Assembly (NCBI GenBank): GCA_023212695.1
Contig: JALCCG010000165.1
Coordinates: 1 to 48,409, forward strand
Direction of reading: 5' to 3'
DNA: 48,409 bases
DNA from: Sporisorium sorghi
Lineage: Eukaryota; Basidiomycota; Ustilaginomycetes; Ustilaginales; Ustilaginaceae
Below are positions 18,270 through 28,407 of this stretch, in pieces; positions within the stretch are counted from its first letter, which is position 1, and the number at the start of each line of letters is the position of its first letter. The notes under the pieces were generated by a model, which was not told the DNA's origin, made no database searches, and worked only from the letters and a program-made list of their open reading frames with translations. A program made the position numbers and the translations under genes.

Positions 18270-20411
18270 TCAGAGGGCTTCGCCGTCCAGATCTTCTTGG
18301 TCGTCGTCGTCGTCGTCGTCTTCGTTGACCGTGTTTGAGCGAGCCACGTCTTGTCGAGCTGAAACCTGGCTCGGTGTCTTGAGCGGACACTCGATCAACC
18401 GCCGTAACCTCTCCAGCACGTGCGGACCAACAACGATCCAGCCCTCCCACACATCCAAAACACCCATCAACCTCGCCCTCACCTCCTCCCTCTTGATCCT
18501 CCCCTGGAAACTCGCCGCCACCTGACCCAGATGCGCAAACACCAACGGCAGCTTGGCCTCCAACGCAGCCCTGTACCGCCAGGCATTCGACACGGGCGCG
18601 CCAGCATTGTGCAGCAGATCACTAAGCGCATACAGCCGCGCTAGCTTGCGCGGAACCGGCGTCGCCGGCTGCAGCAGCGACGTTGTGATGAGCTCGACGA
18701 CGGACGCATAGCTCGCGGCGTGGTCGAGGGCGAACGCCGTGATGCGCGCGATGCGCTCTCTGCGCAGTGTGAGCGCGCGCAGCATGCTACATAGGCGTCG
18801 GCGGGCGATGGGGCCCAGAGGAGCAGAGGCGGCGGCGGTAGAGCGCGCCATGCGACGCGTCTCGGACTCCTCGCCTGAATCTGTAGAGTAGAGCTCGTCG
18901 CTGCCGGCATCGTCAAAGTGTTTCTGTGCGCCCGAGTCGAGTGTGGTGGGGATGTAGCAAGGGTCGAGACACATGCGAAAGTAGTGGTGCAGCAGTGAGT
19001 CGGGTTCGAAGAGGAAGCTGAACTTGGGGTTGTTCGCCTCGCGCTCGCGTAGGACGTGCTCAAAGTGCGCACCGTTGCTGCGGATGCGCGAGGCGACTGT
19101 TTCGACGAACAGCCGTTGCGTGTGTGGGTACGTGCCGTGTACTGTGGCTCGAATGTGCTGTTGCTTGTCGTCTGTGTTTGTGGCGTTTGTGCGATGGCGG
19201 ATGATGAGTTTGGGGATGGCGCTGTTTCCTTGAGGTCGATCGGACGCTCGTCTATCGTCGTCGGTCTGCTTGTCGTCGGTCTGCCTCGACAAGGGGTACA
19301 TCGCTCGAGAGGGCAACGGCATGGCCTTGCCCCAACTCAGCTTGATCCTCACCCCGCCCCACACCACGCCGTCCGCCTGCTTGAACGCATACTCGGCGTC
19401 GCTCCTCGTCATGTACGCCACAAACCCGGTCAGCCCACCGAGCCTCTCGCTCTGCTCGCCCCTGGGCCACATGATCTTTACGGTAGCCACGTCGCCCCAT
19501 TGGCGGAAGAACTCGGCCATGCTGCGCTCGTCGGTGTGCGGCGGCAGCGCGAGAATGCAGATGTTGGTGGTGAGCGGGTCGGTAGCGAAAGCGCGCGAGC
19601 CTGGTTTAGAGAGGGTCTCGTGGGCGAGGAGGGTGGAGATGGAGGTGTTTGTGGAAGAGGCGAGGTGGCTGAGACGGGTCTCGCGCTCTGCTTGTTCGGT
19701 TTGCAGTTGGGTGAGGAAGGACGACATGGCTTGGTGTCGTTTGGGTTGTGGTGGCGGGTGTTTGCGCGGGTGGGAGGAAGATTCGTCGCCGCTCGAGTCG
19801 TCGGCAAAGGCAGAGCTGACTCGTTTGAGTGGCGGTTTTGCTGCGATTTGGGCTTGCTTTGAAGTGTTATTCGGCGGAGCAGATTCAGGCTGCGCTGATC
19901 TGGACGCGACATACACCTTGCCTCCAGCAGCAACGAACCCCGCTTGTTTTCTCTTGTGACGATCGCTGTGCTCTGTCACCCCAACACCATGGTGGTCGAC
20001 ATGGCCTCCCATAGCAGCAACAAACTCCTCATACGCCTTAGCAGCATCCTGCTCAGCTTGCTTCTTCTTTCTCTCGTCGGCCTCTCTCTCCTTTTGCACG
20101 CGCGACTTGACCTTGCCAGCGCCGTGCTCAAACTTTTCTCTCTTGAGCTGCTCTGCCAGCGCAAGTTCGTGTTCGGAGGTGGATGCGTTTTGCTCCTTTT
20201 GCGCACGGATGTAGTCGAGCACGTCCTTGTCGGGTTGGGGCGAGGGGGTTCTGCTGCGTGGTGGTGCTGCTGCTGGTAGGCGAGGGTAGGCTCGACTGCT
20301 AGAAGCGAGATGGCGGGAAGGGTTGCTGGGACCAGCTTGTTCCGAGTAGCCGAGATCGATGCGAGGGAGGCGTGATGGACTATGGCCGTAGCCGCCGCCG
20401 CTCGACGACAT
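18270..20411 (-). CDS. U2 snRNP-associated SR140/U2SURP-type splicing factor
   Basis: A 713-residue protein starting MSSSGGGYGHSPS. The order of parts matches U2SURP: an N-terminal charged and disordered region (1-275) with a Lys/Glu-rich coiled stretch (about 85-130: KREKFEHG, KERE, RKKKQAEQ); an RRM (about 281-362) with NICILALPP as RNP2-like and LTGFVAYM as RNP1-like; a SURP/SWAP module (about 425-482: HPTQRLFVETVA-like, FSFLFEPDSLLHHYFRMCL); and a CID-like helical domain (about 525-685) with ITAFALDHA, LARLYALSDLLHNAG and LPLVFAHLGQV. It ends in a run of Asp. U2SURP binds U2 snRNP and takes part in branch-site recognition in the nucleus. The frame stays open upstream of this Met, but that part runs through homopolymer and (GA)n tracts and is not credible protein. 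Confidence 0.87.
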   Translation of the reverse strand: MSSSGGGYGHSPSRLPRIDLGYSEQAGPSNPSRHLASSSRAYPRLPAAAPPRSRTPSPQPDKDVLDYIRAQKEQNASTSEHELALAEQLKREKFEHGAGKVKSRVQKEREADERKKKQAEQDAAKAYEEFVAAMGGHVDHHGVGVTEHSDRHKRKQAGFVAAGGKVYVASRSAQPESAPPNNTSKQAQIAAKPPLKRVSSAFADDSSGDESSSHPRKHPPPQPKRHQAMSSFLTQLQTEQAERETRLSHLASSTNTSISTLLAHETLSKPGSRAFATDPLTTNICILALPPHTDERSMAEFFRQWGDVATVKIMWPRGEQSERLGGLTGFVAYMTRSDAEYAFKQADGVVWGGVRIKLSWGKAMPLPSRAMYPLSRQTDDKQTDDDRRASDRPQGNSAIPKLIIRHRTNATNTDDKQQHIRATVHGTYPHTQRLFVETVASRIRSNGAHFEHVLREREANNPKFSFLFEPDSLLHHYFRMCLDPCYIPTTLDSGAQKHFDDAGSDELYSTDSGEESETRRMARSTAAASAPLGPIARRRLCSMLRALTLRRERIARITAFALDHAASYASVVELITTSLLQPATPVPRKLARLYALSDLLHNAGAPVSNAWRYRAALEAKLPLVFAHLGQVAASFQGRIKREEVRARLMGVLDVWEGWIVVGPHVLERLRRLIECPLKTPSQVSARQDVARSNTVNEDDDDDDDQEDLDGEAL

Positions 20412-20451
20412 GGTTTGCCTCGCTCTTGTTTTGATGAATGAGGTGGAGAGG

Positions 20452-20454
<3 letters not shown>

Positions 20455-20489
<35 letters not shown>
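20455..20489. repeat. (GA)n microsatellite next to the SR140-type start
   Basis: About 17 GA units 45 bases before the ATG, hence (CT)n in the probable 5'UTR of the minus-strand gene. Confidence 0.9.
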
Positions 20490-20492
<3 letters not shown>

Positions 20493-20581
20493 GTCAATCG
20501 ACTCAGCTGTCGAGGATGGCCAAAGCGTTGTGGACCCTGAAAATGGAACTTCTCGGCCGAGAAGCACTTTTTGCTTTTTGG

Positions 20582-20605
20582 TTTTTTTTTTTTTTTTTTT
20601 TTTTT
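20582..20605. repeat. T24 homopolymer
   Basis: Twenty-four consecutive T on the plus strand, 170 bases before the SR140-type start; it resembles the A24 tract before CYP51. Confidence 0.9.
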
Positions 20606-21436
20606 GAGCATCCGCAGTCTCTTGCCAACAAGAAAAAATTCCTCGCGCACAAAATCGCCGTACAAAAACCTTTGCGAATGCATGGCAAACACCTTTCTTC
20701 TTCTCCTTAACGCTAAGTCGTACCCCCTTTAGGAGGGGGTTACGCACCCCGTCCACAATAAAAGCACCTCTTCGCACTGGTAATCCTGTTCGATCACGAT
20801 CACAGGACCGCCGAGGACCGTACGAGGCCGTAATGCTGGACGGAGAGCCATACTGACTCCTTTTTATAAGGATGTTGGGACGATGGGAATGGGTGCGTCG
20901 TAGCAAGAGGTACGCCCTTCGTTGGCGATCCCATGACCTAGGTCGCAAGTTCTCGTTGTACATTTTTCGTCGTTCTCTCAATCTCTCTCTCGCGCTTTGC
21001 CCCCCCCCCCCTTCCATCATCCTTTCCCCCTTGCGTTGTCTTGTACAGCCTGGCACCTTTTGCAGCAGTACGTTACCGGACACTGCATTGCTCTTCTCAT
21101 GGAATCAAATCATATCAAGCTATCTCTCGCACTTAGGCATATTCAGAACCGTCTGATTGTTTGGCCGTCTGCCCGTCTGCATGCTCGGTTGCTGCGTGTG
21201 ACCACCAAGAGGCTGCTGTGGATGGAGGATCTAACAATCTCGAAAAAAATCGCGTCATTTGAAAGCTGCGGTGGACCCTGAATTCAGCACCAAAAACTGA
21301 GCCTTCCCTCTCGTCCATCATCCATCATCTTGCTCGAGGGTTTGCATTGAACGATCAACGGTTTAGCTCGCAACGGTGCACTGGTGCGCTGCACGATGGA
21401 GCCACGCACGATCGCATCAAGAGTAGCCCCAACACG

Positions 21437-23078
21437 ATGAGCTCACCATCCCAGCTCGTCGAATGTCCCAGCTGCCAACGCAAGCTGCCTCTCTCGCAGC
21501 TCAATCCACATCTCGACAAGTGTTTGTCCGCAGAGGCAAATGGCAGCAGCAGCAGCCAGCAAGGGGTCAAGCCAGAGCAATCGGGTGGCATCTTCACTTG
21601 GTCACCACGAGGCTTGAAACGACAGTCGGATGACCCCTCGCACGTCTCTCAGTCCCACCAAGCCAACGGCGTGGCACCTATCAACCATGGCACCGATGCC
21701 ACCGTCAAGCGTATCAAGCCAGAACCCAATACCAGCATCAGTGCCAATGGCTCCACAAACCGAGCAGCTGCTGATGCTCTCCCCTCTACCTCACGCAGCC
21801 GTGTCGATGCAGCCAAACCGTTTGCAGAGCGCATGCGTCCACAGACGCTCGACGACTATGTTGGGCAGAGCGACGTCGTCGATGGTCCACTCAAGATGCT
21901 CCTTCGTCAGGGCAGAATCCCCTCGATGATCCTCTGGGGTCCACCGGGAACAGGAAAGACAACCCTGGCGCGTCTCTTGGCCAAATCAGCCTCGTCCTCG
22001 CAAGGCCCTCCACCGCATCGTTTCGTCGAGATCTCGGCGACCAACTCGGGCACGGCAGACGTTAAAAAGATCATGGATGAAGCGCTGCATCGACTCCAAT
22101 TGACCGGCCAGAGGACGCTGCTCTTCATCGACGAGATCCAACGCTTCAGCCGTGCTCAGCAGGACGTCTTTTTGCCCGCTGTCGAGAAGGGCCAGATCGT
22201 GCTCGTCGCTGCGACTACAGAAAACCCATCATTTCGATTGCAGAGCGCGCTCATCTCGAGGATGCGCGTGTTCGTGCTCACCAAGCTCAGCGTCGACGAG
22301 TGCTGCCAAGTGCTGCGCAACGCTCTCAGATGCGTGGAGCACGAACAAGAACAAGAACAGCGTTCCGACGCCGAAAGCTCCATCGCAGCCCACATCGACG
22401 AGGACCTGATCCGCTGGATCGCCAACATGGCCGACGGCGATGCCAGAACCGCACTGGGCGCGCTCGAGCTAGCCCTCTCCACCACGGACGCTACACTCAC
22501 ATCGGCCGACAACCTAGCACGACTAAAGACGGCGCTCAAACGCACCGCGCTGCAGTACGACCGCGCGGGCGACATGCACTACGACACGATCAGCGCGCTG
22601 CACAAGTCGATCCGCGGCTCTGATGCCGATGCAGCGCTCTACTGGCTAGCGCGGATGGTGTGTTCGGGCGACGATCCGCTCTTCATCGCACGACGCTTGA
22701 TCGTCGCAGCGTCCGAGGACGTGGACACGCTCGAGGCGCTGCAGATGGCCACGGCGACGTACCATGCGTGCCAGGTGGTGGGACTGCCCGAGTGCGGCGA
22801 GAATCTGGCGCAGTGTGTCGTGTTTCTGGCCGAGGCCAAGAAGAGCACACGCTCGTACAGGGCGTGGAAGAAGGCCAAAGCGCTCGTCGAGGGTGGCTAC
22901 AACCATCCCGTACCACTACACATTCGAAATGCTCCGACCAAGCTGATGAAGGAGATCGGGTACGGCAAAGAGTATCGCTACGAGCCAAGGTTCGCGCATC
23001 CGGTGCATCAGGAGTTTTTCCCACCGCAATTGAGGGGCACGCGCTTCCTCTCGCCTCCGCCTGAAATCCAGGACGCGG

Positions 23079-23118
<40 letters not shown>

Positions 23119-23386
23119 CCCAAGCGACGCAGTAGCGGCTCGAGAGGACAGGAACGACTACCACCACACGAGCATGCAGAGCGCCATGCCGAGCAAAGCG
23201 GGCGTGGGGCCCGGATCGTGCCAGCGCATATTCGAGCTAGGTGCACGCTCGGTGGATCTGGATCTGCTGGATGAGTGGGAGCAAGAGCGGAATGGTGGCA
23301 AGGATTGGAGTGGGCGGCGCAAGCTGATGCACCTGCTCGAGACGCTGCAGGCGGGGGCTGTCAAGGATCAAAGCACGATAGAATGA
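21437..23386 (+). CDS. MGS1: WRNIP1/Mgs1 replication-fork AAA+ ATPase
   Basis: A 649-residue protein; the first ATG of the frame begins MSSPSQLVECPSC. Residues 10-29 form a UBZ4-type ubiquitin-binding zinc finger (C10, C13, H25, C29). A disordered linker follows (30-125), then the AAA+ core: FAERMRPQTLDDYVGQ (129-144), Walker A GPPGTGKT (168-175), Walker B LLFIDEIQRF (228-237) with the HRF-like QRF of the RarA/Mgs1 group, and sensor-1 ATTENPSF. The C-terminal tetramerisation region includes YDTISALHKSIRGSD, DPLFIARRLIVAASEDV and YNHPVPLHIRNAPTKLMKE, all typical of RarA/Mgs1/WRNIP1. It maintains stalled forks with PCNA and ubiquitin in the nucleus. An 11-Gln run (CAG repeat near 23084-23116) interrupts the C-terminal part, just after the conserved region. 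Confidence 0.94.
23084..23116 (+). repeat. (CAG)11 encoding polyglutamine in Mgs1
   Basis: Eleven CAG codons in frame within the Mgs1-type gene, after the last conserved block; probably length-variable. Confidence 0.9.
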
Positions 23387-23511
23387 CACTGAAGGTGCGC
23401 CTTGTTTTTATGTACATGTCGGTGATGTAGGGTGTGTGTAGCAAGGTGAACGATGTATCCTGGGGGAGAGAGACGAGGGAGTTTGTACGCAAAAGCATAG
23501 AGGAGGTTGGT

Positions 23512-24269
23512 CTACTTGCGCCCATAGACGGTCTTGCGTCCGAGATCGAAGGGGACGTACTTGTGGCGGATCATGTGTCTATGAGCGTCAAAGGAGGAGG
23601 GTTTGTGTCAGTTGCGCGAGATGTTGCGATGGGCTGTGGAGGAAGCGAAACTTACTTGATCTGCCTGCGCATGGTGATGGTAAAGAGGATGCAGAAGTAC
23701 ATGAGGAGGATGGGCCAGAAGACGGGGATGTCGAAGGCACTGGAAGCGGTGGCGAGGATGGAAAGTACGATGGCCTGAGTTGCGCTCAACCAGAACTTGA
23801 ACTCTGGCAGACGCCTGATGAACGGTCTAAACTCGTCGTCGGTGGACTGGCCATTGAGCGAGCTGCCAAAGACACCGCTCATGAGGCCTCCTCCTGCACC
23901 ACCACCTGTTGACGCTGCAGCGCTGGCACTCGTGGGCAAGCCCGGCTCGCCCTCCTCGACGTCCTGCTCGGCCAGATCCGCCTCATACGACGGATCGAAC
24001 TTGGGCGTCAAGAAGGCTAGAAACAAGTTGAGCAGATAGATGAACAAGGCATAGCACACAATGTACCAGCCCTGCGATAGCACGATGCGCAGCATGAACA
24101 GCACCAACAGCCCCGCCGTCGTCGCCCATCGATGCAAAGGATACGGAGTGGTGCTGTCGAGAAACGTCTGGTAGCGCTGCTGCAGCTTGTTGGTGTGTGC
24201 GATAAACTGCTCGATCTGCGGCGGTGCGGAAGGGCCCAGCCCATCGTCGGCGTTGTCGGCGCGCATCAT
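23512..24269 (-). CDS. RER1: RER1, Golgi-to-ER retrieval receptor (two exons)
   Basis: Exon 1 is 24269-23656 and exon 2 is 23578-23512; the 77-nt intron (23655-23579) has GTAAGT and CATAG ends and phase 2. The spliced product is 226 residues. It starts near SAPPQIEQFIAHTNKLQQRYQTFLD, with RW.TT (HRWATTAG), four hydrophobic segments in two pairs, FLTPKFDPS in the loop after the first pair, and FRPFIRRLPEFKFW before the second pair; all are Rer1 marks. The second exon gives HMIRHKYVPFDLGRKTVYG, the conserved C-terminal motif. Rer1 retrieves ER membrane proteins from the early Golgi by COPI. The loop after LTPKFDPSYEADL is longer than in yeast, with a Gly/Ala/Ser insertion (about 115-140). It is convergent with the Mgs1-type gene. 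Confidence 0.96.
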
Positions 24270-24981
24270 ATTGGAGGAGAATGCTTAGGTGTAGGCGACG
24301 ATGATGGCGGGTGGTGGTGATACTGTAGCGATGATGATCGTGTCGACGGCCGATGGCTTTCGTCTGCTCTGTTGGGCCGAATGCCGAGCCTGGACTGGAA
24401 GGCAAGGGACAAAGAGAGACAACAGAGTCGTGAGTTCTTCTTGTTCAACTCGATGCGCGACTTTGAATAATTGAATTGACAGCTGAGCCAAACACAGCTT
24501 TTGCAGCTGCTTCCACGCGTCGTCCGTCTCTCAGTGTGTCGGCCGTGATCCGTGCTTCTTCATTTTTTATTTTTATTTTTATTTTTATTTTCGCCAATTG
24601 TTGGATTTCCCTCTCTCAACAATAATTTGAATTTTGTGTTGCGCGAACTTATCGTCGGATCAGCCATCCGAATTGCAGCATGGAACGGCAGAGCGCCACA
24701 GGCGAAAATGCGTCATCCAGCATGGTCTGTGTGTGTGTTTGTCTCGAGAAAATAATGTCAAAATTGTCAGCAGCAAGCATCCTTTTCCTATGGAAGCCGA
24801 GCTAGAAGCGAGAGAGATAGCATCTGCTGACAGGGTGTGAGCGACAAGAACGACGGAACGGCGCTTGTGCCGATGTGCGTCGAATCCCAATTCGCAAGTT
24901 TTTGTTCCAGCTGATTACCAACAATCCACTTTACCATCACCATCCTCAACGTGCAACAGCTGCAGGCCCAACTCGACACGA

Positions 24982-25015
<34 letters not shown>

Positions 25016-25074
25016 CAAGACGCGGACCACCGTACTCGCTTCCCCCGCGCATACACTGGCGAACTCGAACAACA
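24270..25074. promoter_or_regulatory. Divergent promoter region, RER1 / NADH dehydrogenase
   Basis: About 800 bases between two start codons facing apart. It includes a (TTTTA)n run (24563-24591) and, at 24979-25016, a (GAC/CGA)n repeat that would lie in the 5'UTR of the dehydrogenase. The dehydrogenase frame is open through that repeat, but the first ATG is at 25075. No other gene is supported. Confidence 0.55.
24563..24591. repeat. (TTTTA)n pentanucleotide repeat
   Basis: Four to five TTTTA units in the divergent promoter between RER1 and the NADH dehydrogenase gene. Confidence 0.85.
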
Positions 25075-27189
25075 ATGGTCGTCCCTATGCCAATCTCTCG
25101 TCGAGCGGGAACCAGTGCGTATCGTGCATTCCCATCTACCTCAACCTCGATCTCGCGCTCTGCTCTACTCGCAGCCGGCGGTGCACGCATTTCCTTGTCC
25201 ACCTCGGCTCGTATCTCCAAAGCATCCACGCCTCTCAATGAAGCATCTCAGATCGCTTCTGCGCCAAACAAAAAAATTGGCTTCCTACGCAAAACCTTCC
25301 GCTACACTGCCTTCGCAGCTGGCTCCATCGTCTTTGGCCTCGTTGCAACCACCGCTATCATCCTTGCTCACGATGCTCTGACCTACCGCGAGGCCCACGT
25401 CGACAAGGTTCCCCTTCATCCCTTGGCCCTCTCGCCCAACAAGGGTGGTCCCAAGAACCTGCCCATCATCTCCTCATACGCCGAGGACGAGCAGGACGAG
25501 ATCAGCAAGAAGCTCGCTGGCAAGGAGAGGCTCGTCATCGTCGGTGGTGGCTGGGCCGCTGTCGGTCTGCTCAAGTCGCTCGATCCGGAAAAGTACAATG
25601 TGACTCTCATCTCGCCCAACAACTACTACCTCTTCAACCCCTTGCTTCCCTCGGCCGCCGTGGGCACCGTCGAGCCGCGTTCGCTCATCGAGCCATTGCG
25701 CAAGCTGCTCGCACGCGTACACGGCCACTACATCCAAGGTTTCGCCACCGACGTCGTCATGGGCGACGACAAGCCCGTATACCAGGGTGGCCACCAGCGT
25801 CTGCTCCAAGTCAATGTGATCAGTGGCGACGATTGGGACGGCGAGGCCCTCTGCGGCAACGCTGCCGTCGCTTCCGAGCGAAAAGAGACCAAAGGCAAAT
25901 CCATCTACGTCCCCTACGACCGTCTCATCGTCGCCGTCGGCAGCGTCACCAACACCCACGGCGTGCCAGGTCTCGAAAACTGCTTCCACCTCAAGACCAT
26001 CGGCGACGCACGCAAGATCCGCACGCACATCCTCGACAACCTCGAGATCGCCTCGCTCCCCACTACTACAGAACAAGAACGCAAGCGTCTGCTCAGCTTC
26101 GTCGTGTGCGGCGGTGGTCCCACGGGTGTCGAGACCGCCGCCGAGATCTCCGATATGATCAACGAGGACGTGTTTGACTACTTTCCCAAGGTGCTGCGCA
26201 GCCAGGCGCAGGTGCACTTGATCCAGTCGCGCGAGCACATCCTCAACACGTACTCGGAGAAGATCTCGGAATATGCCGAGGCCAAGTTTGCGCGCGATGC
26301 GGTCGATGTCATCGTCAACGCGCGCGTCAAGCGCGTCGAGCCGGACCGCGTGCTGTACACGGTCAAGGATCCCAAGACGGGCCAAGTGACCGAGCTGTCC
26401 GTGCCCTCCGGTTTCACCTTGTGGTCGACGGGCATTGCCATGAGTCCGTTCACCAAGCGCGTCACCGAGATCCTGCCCAACCAGTCGCACCTCAAGGCTC
26501 TACAGATCGACTCGCACCTGCGCGTCAAGGGCGCTCCGCTGGGCACAATGTACGCGCTCGGCGACGCCTCCACCATCGACACGCGCCTCATCGACTACCT
26601 CTACGACTTTGTCGACCGCTACGACAAGGACAAAGACGGCCGACTCTCGTACGACGAATTCGAGACGTTCGCCAAAGCCATCCGGCACAAGTTCCCCATC
26701 GCCAGCAAGCACTTCACCAAGTTGCGCGAGATGTTTGACGAGTACGACCGCGACCGGGACGGCCAGCTCAACCTCAACGAGATTGCAAACGTGCTCATCG
26801 AGACGGGCAACAAGATGACCGCGCTCCCCGCCACCGCCCAGGTCGCCGCGCAGCAGGGCCACTATTTGGGCAACAAGCTCAACAAGTTGGCCGCACGCCG
26901 CGATGCCGGTGGCGACATGCATCCGCACACGGCTGAAGAGGTGCTGGATGTGGACGACGAGGTGTACAAGCCGTTCACGTACCGCAACTTTGGCTCGCTC
27001 GCGTATATCGGCAATGCGGCCGCGTTTGACCTGCCCATTCCCGGCGGTAGCTTTGCCGGTGGGTTGATAGCCATGTATGCATGGAGGTCGTTCTATCTCA
27101 GCGAGAGCGTGTCGATGAGGACGAGGGCGCTGCTGCTGGGCGATTACGTCAAGAGGGGCATCTGGGGCAGAGACCTTTCGAGGATTTGA
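25075..27189 (+). CDS. Type II alternative NADH dehydrogenase with EF-hands
   Basis: A 704-residue mitochondrial flavoprotein, intronless. The N-terminus (1-55) is an Arg/Ser-rich presequence and a hydrophobic segment follows (about 72-97), so the enzyme is likely inner-membrane anchored and faces the intermembrane space. FAD-binding motif IVGGGWAAVG (about 155-164); the second Rossmann motif FVVCGGGPTGVETAAE binds NAD(P)H. Two EF-hand loops are inserted: DKDKDGRLSYDE (517-528) and DRDRDGQLNLNE (558-569), with the right Asp/Glu ligands, indicating calcium regulation as in Neurospora NDE-1-like and plant NDB enzymes. The C-terminus has FTYRNFGSLAYIGNAAAFDLP and a conserved hydrophobic end typical of NDH-2. 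It passes electrons from NADH or NADPH to ubiquinone without proton pumping; which cofactor is used is not decided here. Confidence 0.94.
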   Translation: MVVPMPISRRAGTSAYRAFPSTSTSISRSALLAAGGARISLSTSARISKASTPLNEASQIASAPNKKIGFLRKTFRYTAFAAGSIVFGLVATTAIILAHDALTYREAHVDKVPLHPLALSPNKGGPKNLPIISSYAEDEQDEISKKLAGKERLVIVGGGWAAVGLLKSLDPEKYNVTLISPNNYYLFNPLLPSAAVGTVEPRSLIEPLRKLLARVHGHYIQGFATDVVMGDDKPVYQGGHQRLLQVNVISGDDWDGEALCGNAAVASERKETKGKSIYVPYDRLIVAVGSVTNTHGVPGLENCFHLKTIGDARKIRTHILDNLEIASLPTTTEQERKRLLSFVVCGGGPTGVETAAEISDMINEDVFDYFPKVLRSQAQVHLIQSREHILNTYSEKISEYAEAKFARDAVDVIVNARVKRVEPDRVLYTVKDPKTGQVTELSVPSGFTLWSTGIAMSPFTKRVTEILPNQSHLKALQIDSHLRVKGAPLGTMYALGDASTIDTRLIDYLYDFVDRYDKDKDGRLSYDEFETFAKAIRHKFPIASKHFTKLREMFDEYDRDRDGQLNLNEIANVLIETGNKMTALPATAQVAAQQGHYLGNKLNKLAARRDAGGDMHPHTAEEVLDVDDEVYKPFTYRNFGSLAYIGNAAAFDLPIPGGSFAGGLIAMYAWRSFYLSESVSMRTRALLLGDYVKRGIWGRDLSRI

Positions 27190-27473
27190 GCCCGGGGCGA
27201 AAGTTGTACTTTGTATCTGATCGGTGTTGCAACGTGTTTCGAGACGTTTGCATGTTTCGTGTGTATGTGAACACGCAAGAGAGCGTGCGAGTGTGTGCGA
27301 GCAAGACGAAACGGCCGTCGCTGAGATTTTGGTTGTCGAGTGGCGGTGAATCAAGAAAGCAAGGATGAGCAATCGAACAGACTGTTTGTCTTGGAGACGA
27401 TCGCAGTCGAACGGGAATCAGTCAAAGTGCGATAGCAATCATTCTGCCGGGAACCTTCTAGACGACATTGGGC

Positions 27474-27934
27474 TTAAACAAGACGGTCAGACTTGCCCTC
27501 AGCCTCGGCGAGGAACTGCTTGATGAACGCCTCCTCGTCGCTGCAATGTCAAATGCGTCAAGAAAAAAGCGTAAGTTAGCATTCTATTCTCTCGAGATCG
27601 AACGAGCAGAGGCAACTTGGGACTCACGAGCTGGAAGCGTTGATCGGGGGATCGTTGGCTTTGGCGTCGGGCGACGAGGCAGCTGAGGGCTTTGCCTCCT
27701 TGGATCCGCCCATCTGAGTGGCAGCGATGGCGCCGTATGTGCCGAGTACGGCGAGCGCAATGTGCTCGTTAAGGATCTTGCGTCCTGCAAATCGCAAAAA
27801 TCCAAAGGTTCTCGTCAGAACCATGGTCACAAAAGCCATTCGGCGTCAAAAAGGCAAGTGCATCGAGATATGCATCGGGTGTGTGTGTGAGCGAGGCAAA
27901 TTGGGCACTACGTACCAGCGATGGTGTACGACAT
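27474..27934 (-). CDS. ATP19: ATP synthase subunit k-like small membrane protein (Atp19 type)
   Basis: Three exons are reconstructed: 27934-27916 (19 nt, MSYTIAG), 27784-27628 and 27540-27474. The introns are 27915-27785 (131 nt, GTACGT..TTGCAG) and 27627-27541 (87 nt, GTGAGT..TTGCAG). The product is 80 residues. It starts MSYTIAGRKILNEHIALAV, followed by a hydrophobic helix (about 14-28) and a Gly-rich exit (TQMGG), then a Lys/Ser/Ala-rich linker and a charged C-terminus (DEEAFIKQFLAEAE). This matches fungal F1F0 ATP synthase subunit k: a short N-terminus, one membrane helix and FIKQFL near the end. That subunit sits in the inner membrane and supports dimers of the enzyme. The splice reading is well supported: every junction is canonical and the frame closes exactly. 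Confidence 0.8.
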
Positions 27935-28407
27935 GATGAATACCGGTGAATGGGGGAGGTGTGATGAAGGTACACGAGTGGTTGAGATACGACGACGACG
28001 ATCAGAGGCAACTTGTGATGGCGAGCACGGCCTTTGCCCACCGATCTTCGCTTCCGAACCTCACCGGGCTCGCTCAAAATTGCCCAAAATTCACAACTGC
28101 AGCGTGCAAGAAATAAAAATCGATCGACTGCCCCTTCTTTCTCGGCCGCGACGATTTCACAAATTTTTCTGACTTGAGCCTGTTTTTTTGGTTGATCTAA
28201 CACTTTGAAAAGGGGTCCCAAAATCCAGGATGTAGCTTTCTTCATCTTCTCATCTGTAAACTTACGACCTCATGAAACCATCAACCATTCCTCGACTACT
28301 GTAACTTACAGTACATCACATCCAAGCGCCGCCGGCGGTCGCACCATACACAGCACTAACCACATCCATCTCGCTAGCTGGCTGGCGACGTCTCCTTCTT
28401 TGTCACA
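27935..28407. promoter_or_regulatory. Divergent promoter region, subunit k / YAE1 locus
   Basis: The space between the subunit k start (minus) and the YAE1 locus start (plus). I see no TATA box or coding frame of its own. Confidence 0.5.

Larger units (their letters stand above)
20412..21436. other. Divergent intergenic region with unusual sequence
   Basis: This lies between the SR140-type gene (minus) and the Mgs1-type gene (plus). It contains a (GA)n tract, a T24 run, a structured stretch of unlike character (about 20709-20960) and a C12 run (21000-21011). No gene is supported. Confidence 0.55.

Noticed and set aside
20709..20960. tRNA gene
   Set aside because: Only a B-box-like GTTCGATCAC is present; no acceptor, D or anticodon arm can be folded around it.
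20412..21083. N-terminal extension of the SR140-type protein (224 more codons open upstream)
   Set aside because: The extra part reads through a T24 run, a (GA)n tract and the unexplained stretch, giving poly-Lys and Leu-Ser repeats unlike protein; MSSSGGGYGH is a natural start.
24865..25074. Upstream start for the NADH dehydrogenase giving an Arg12 run
   Set aside because: There is no ATG in that part of the frame; it translates a (GAC)n repeat. The ATG at 25075 gives a good presequence.
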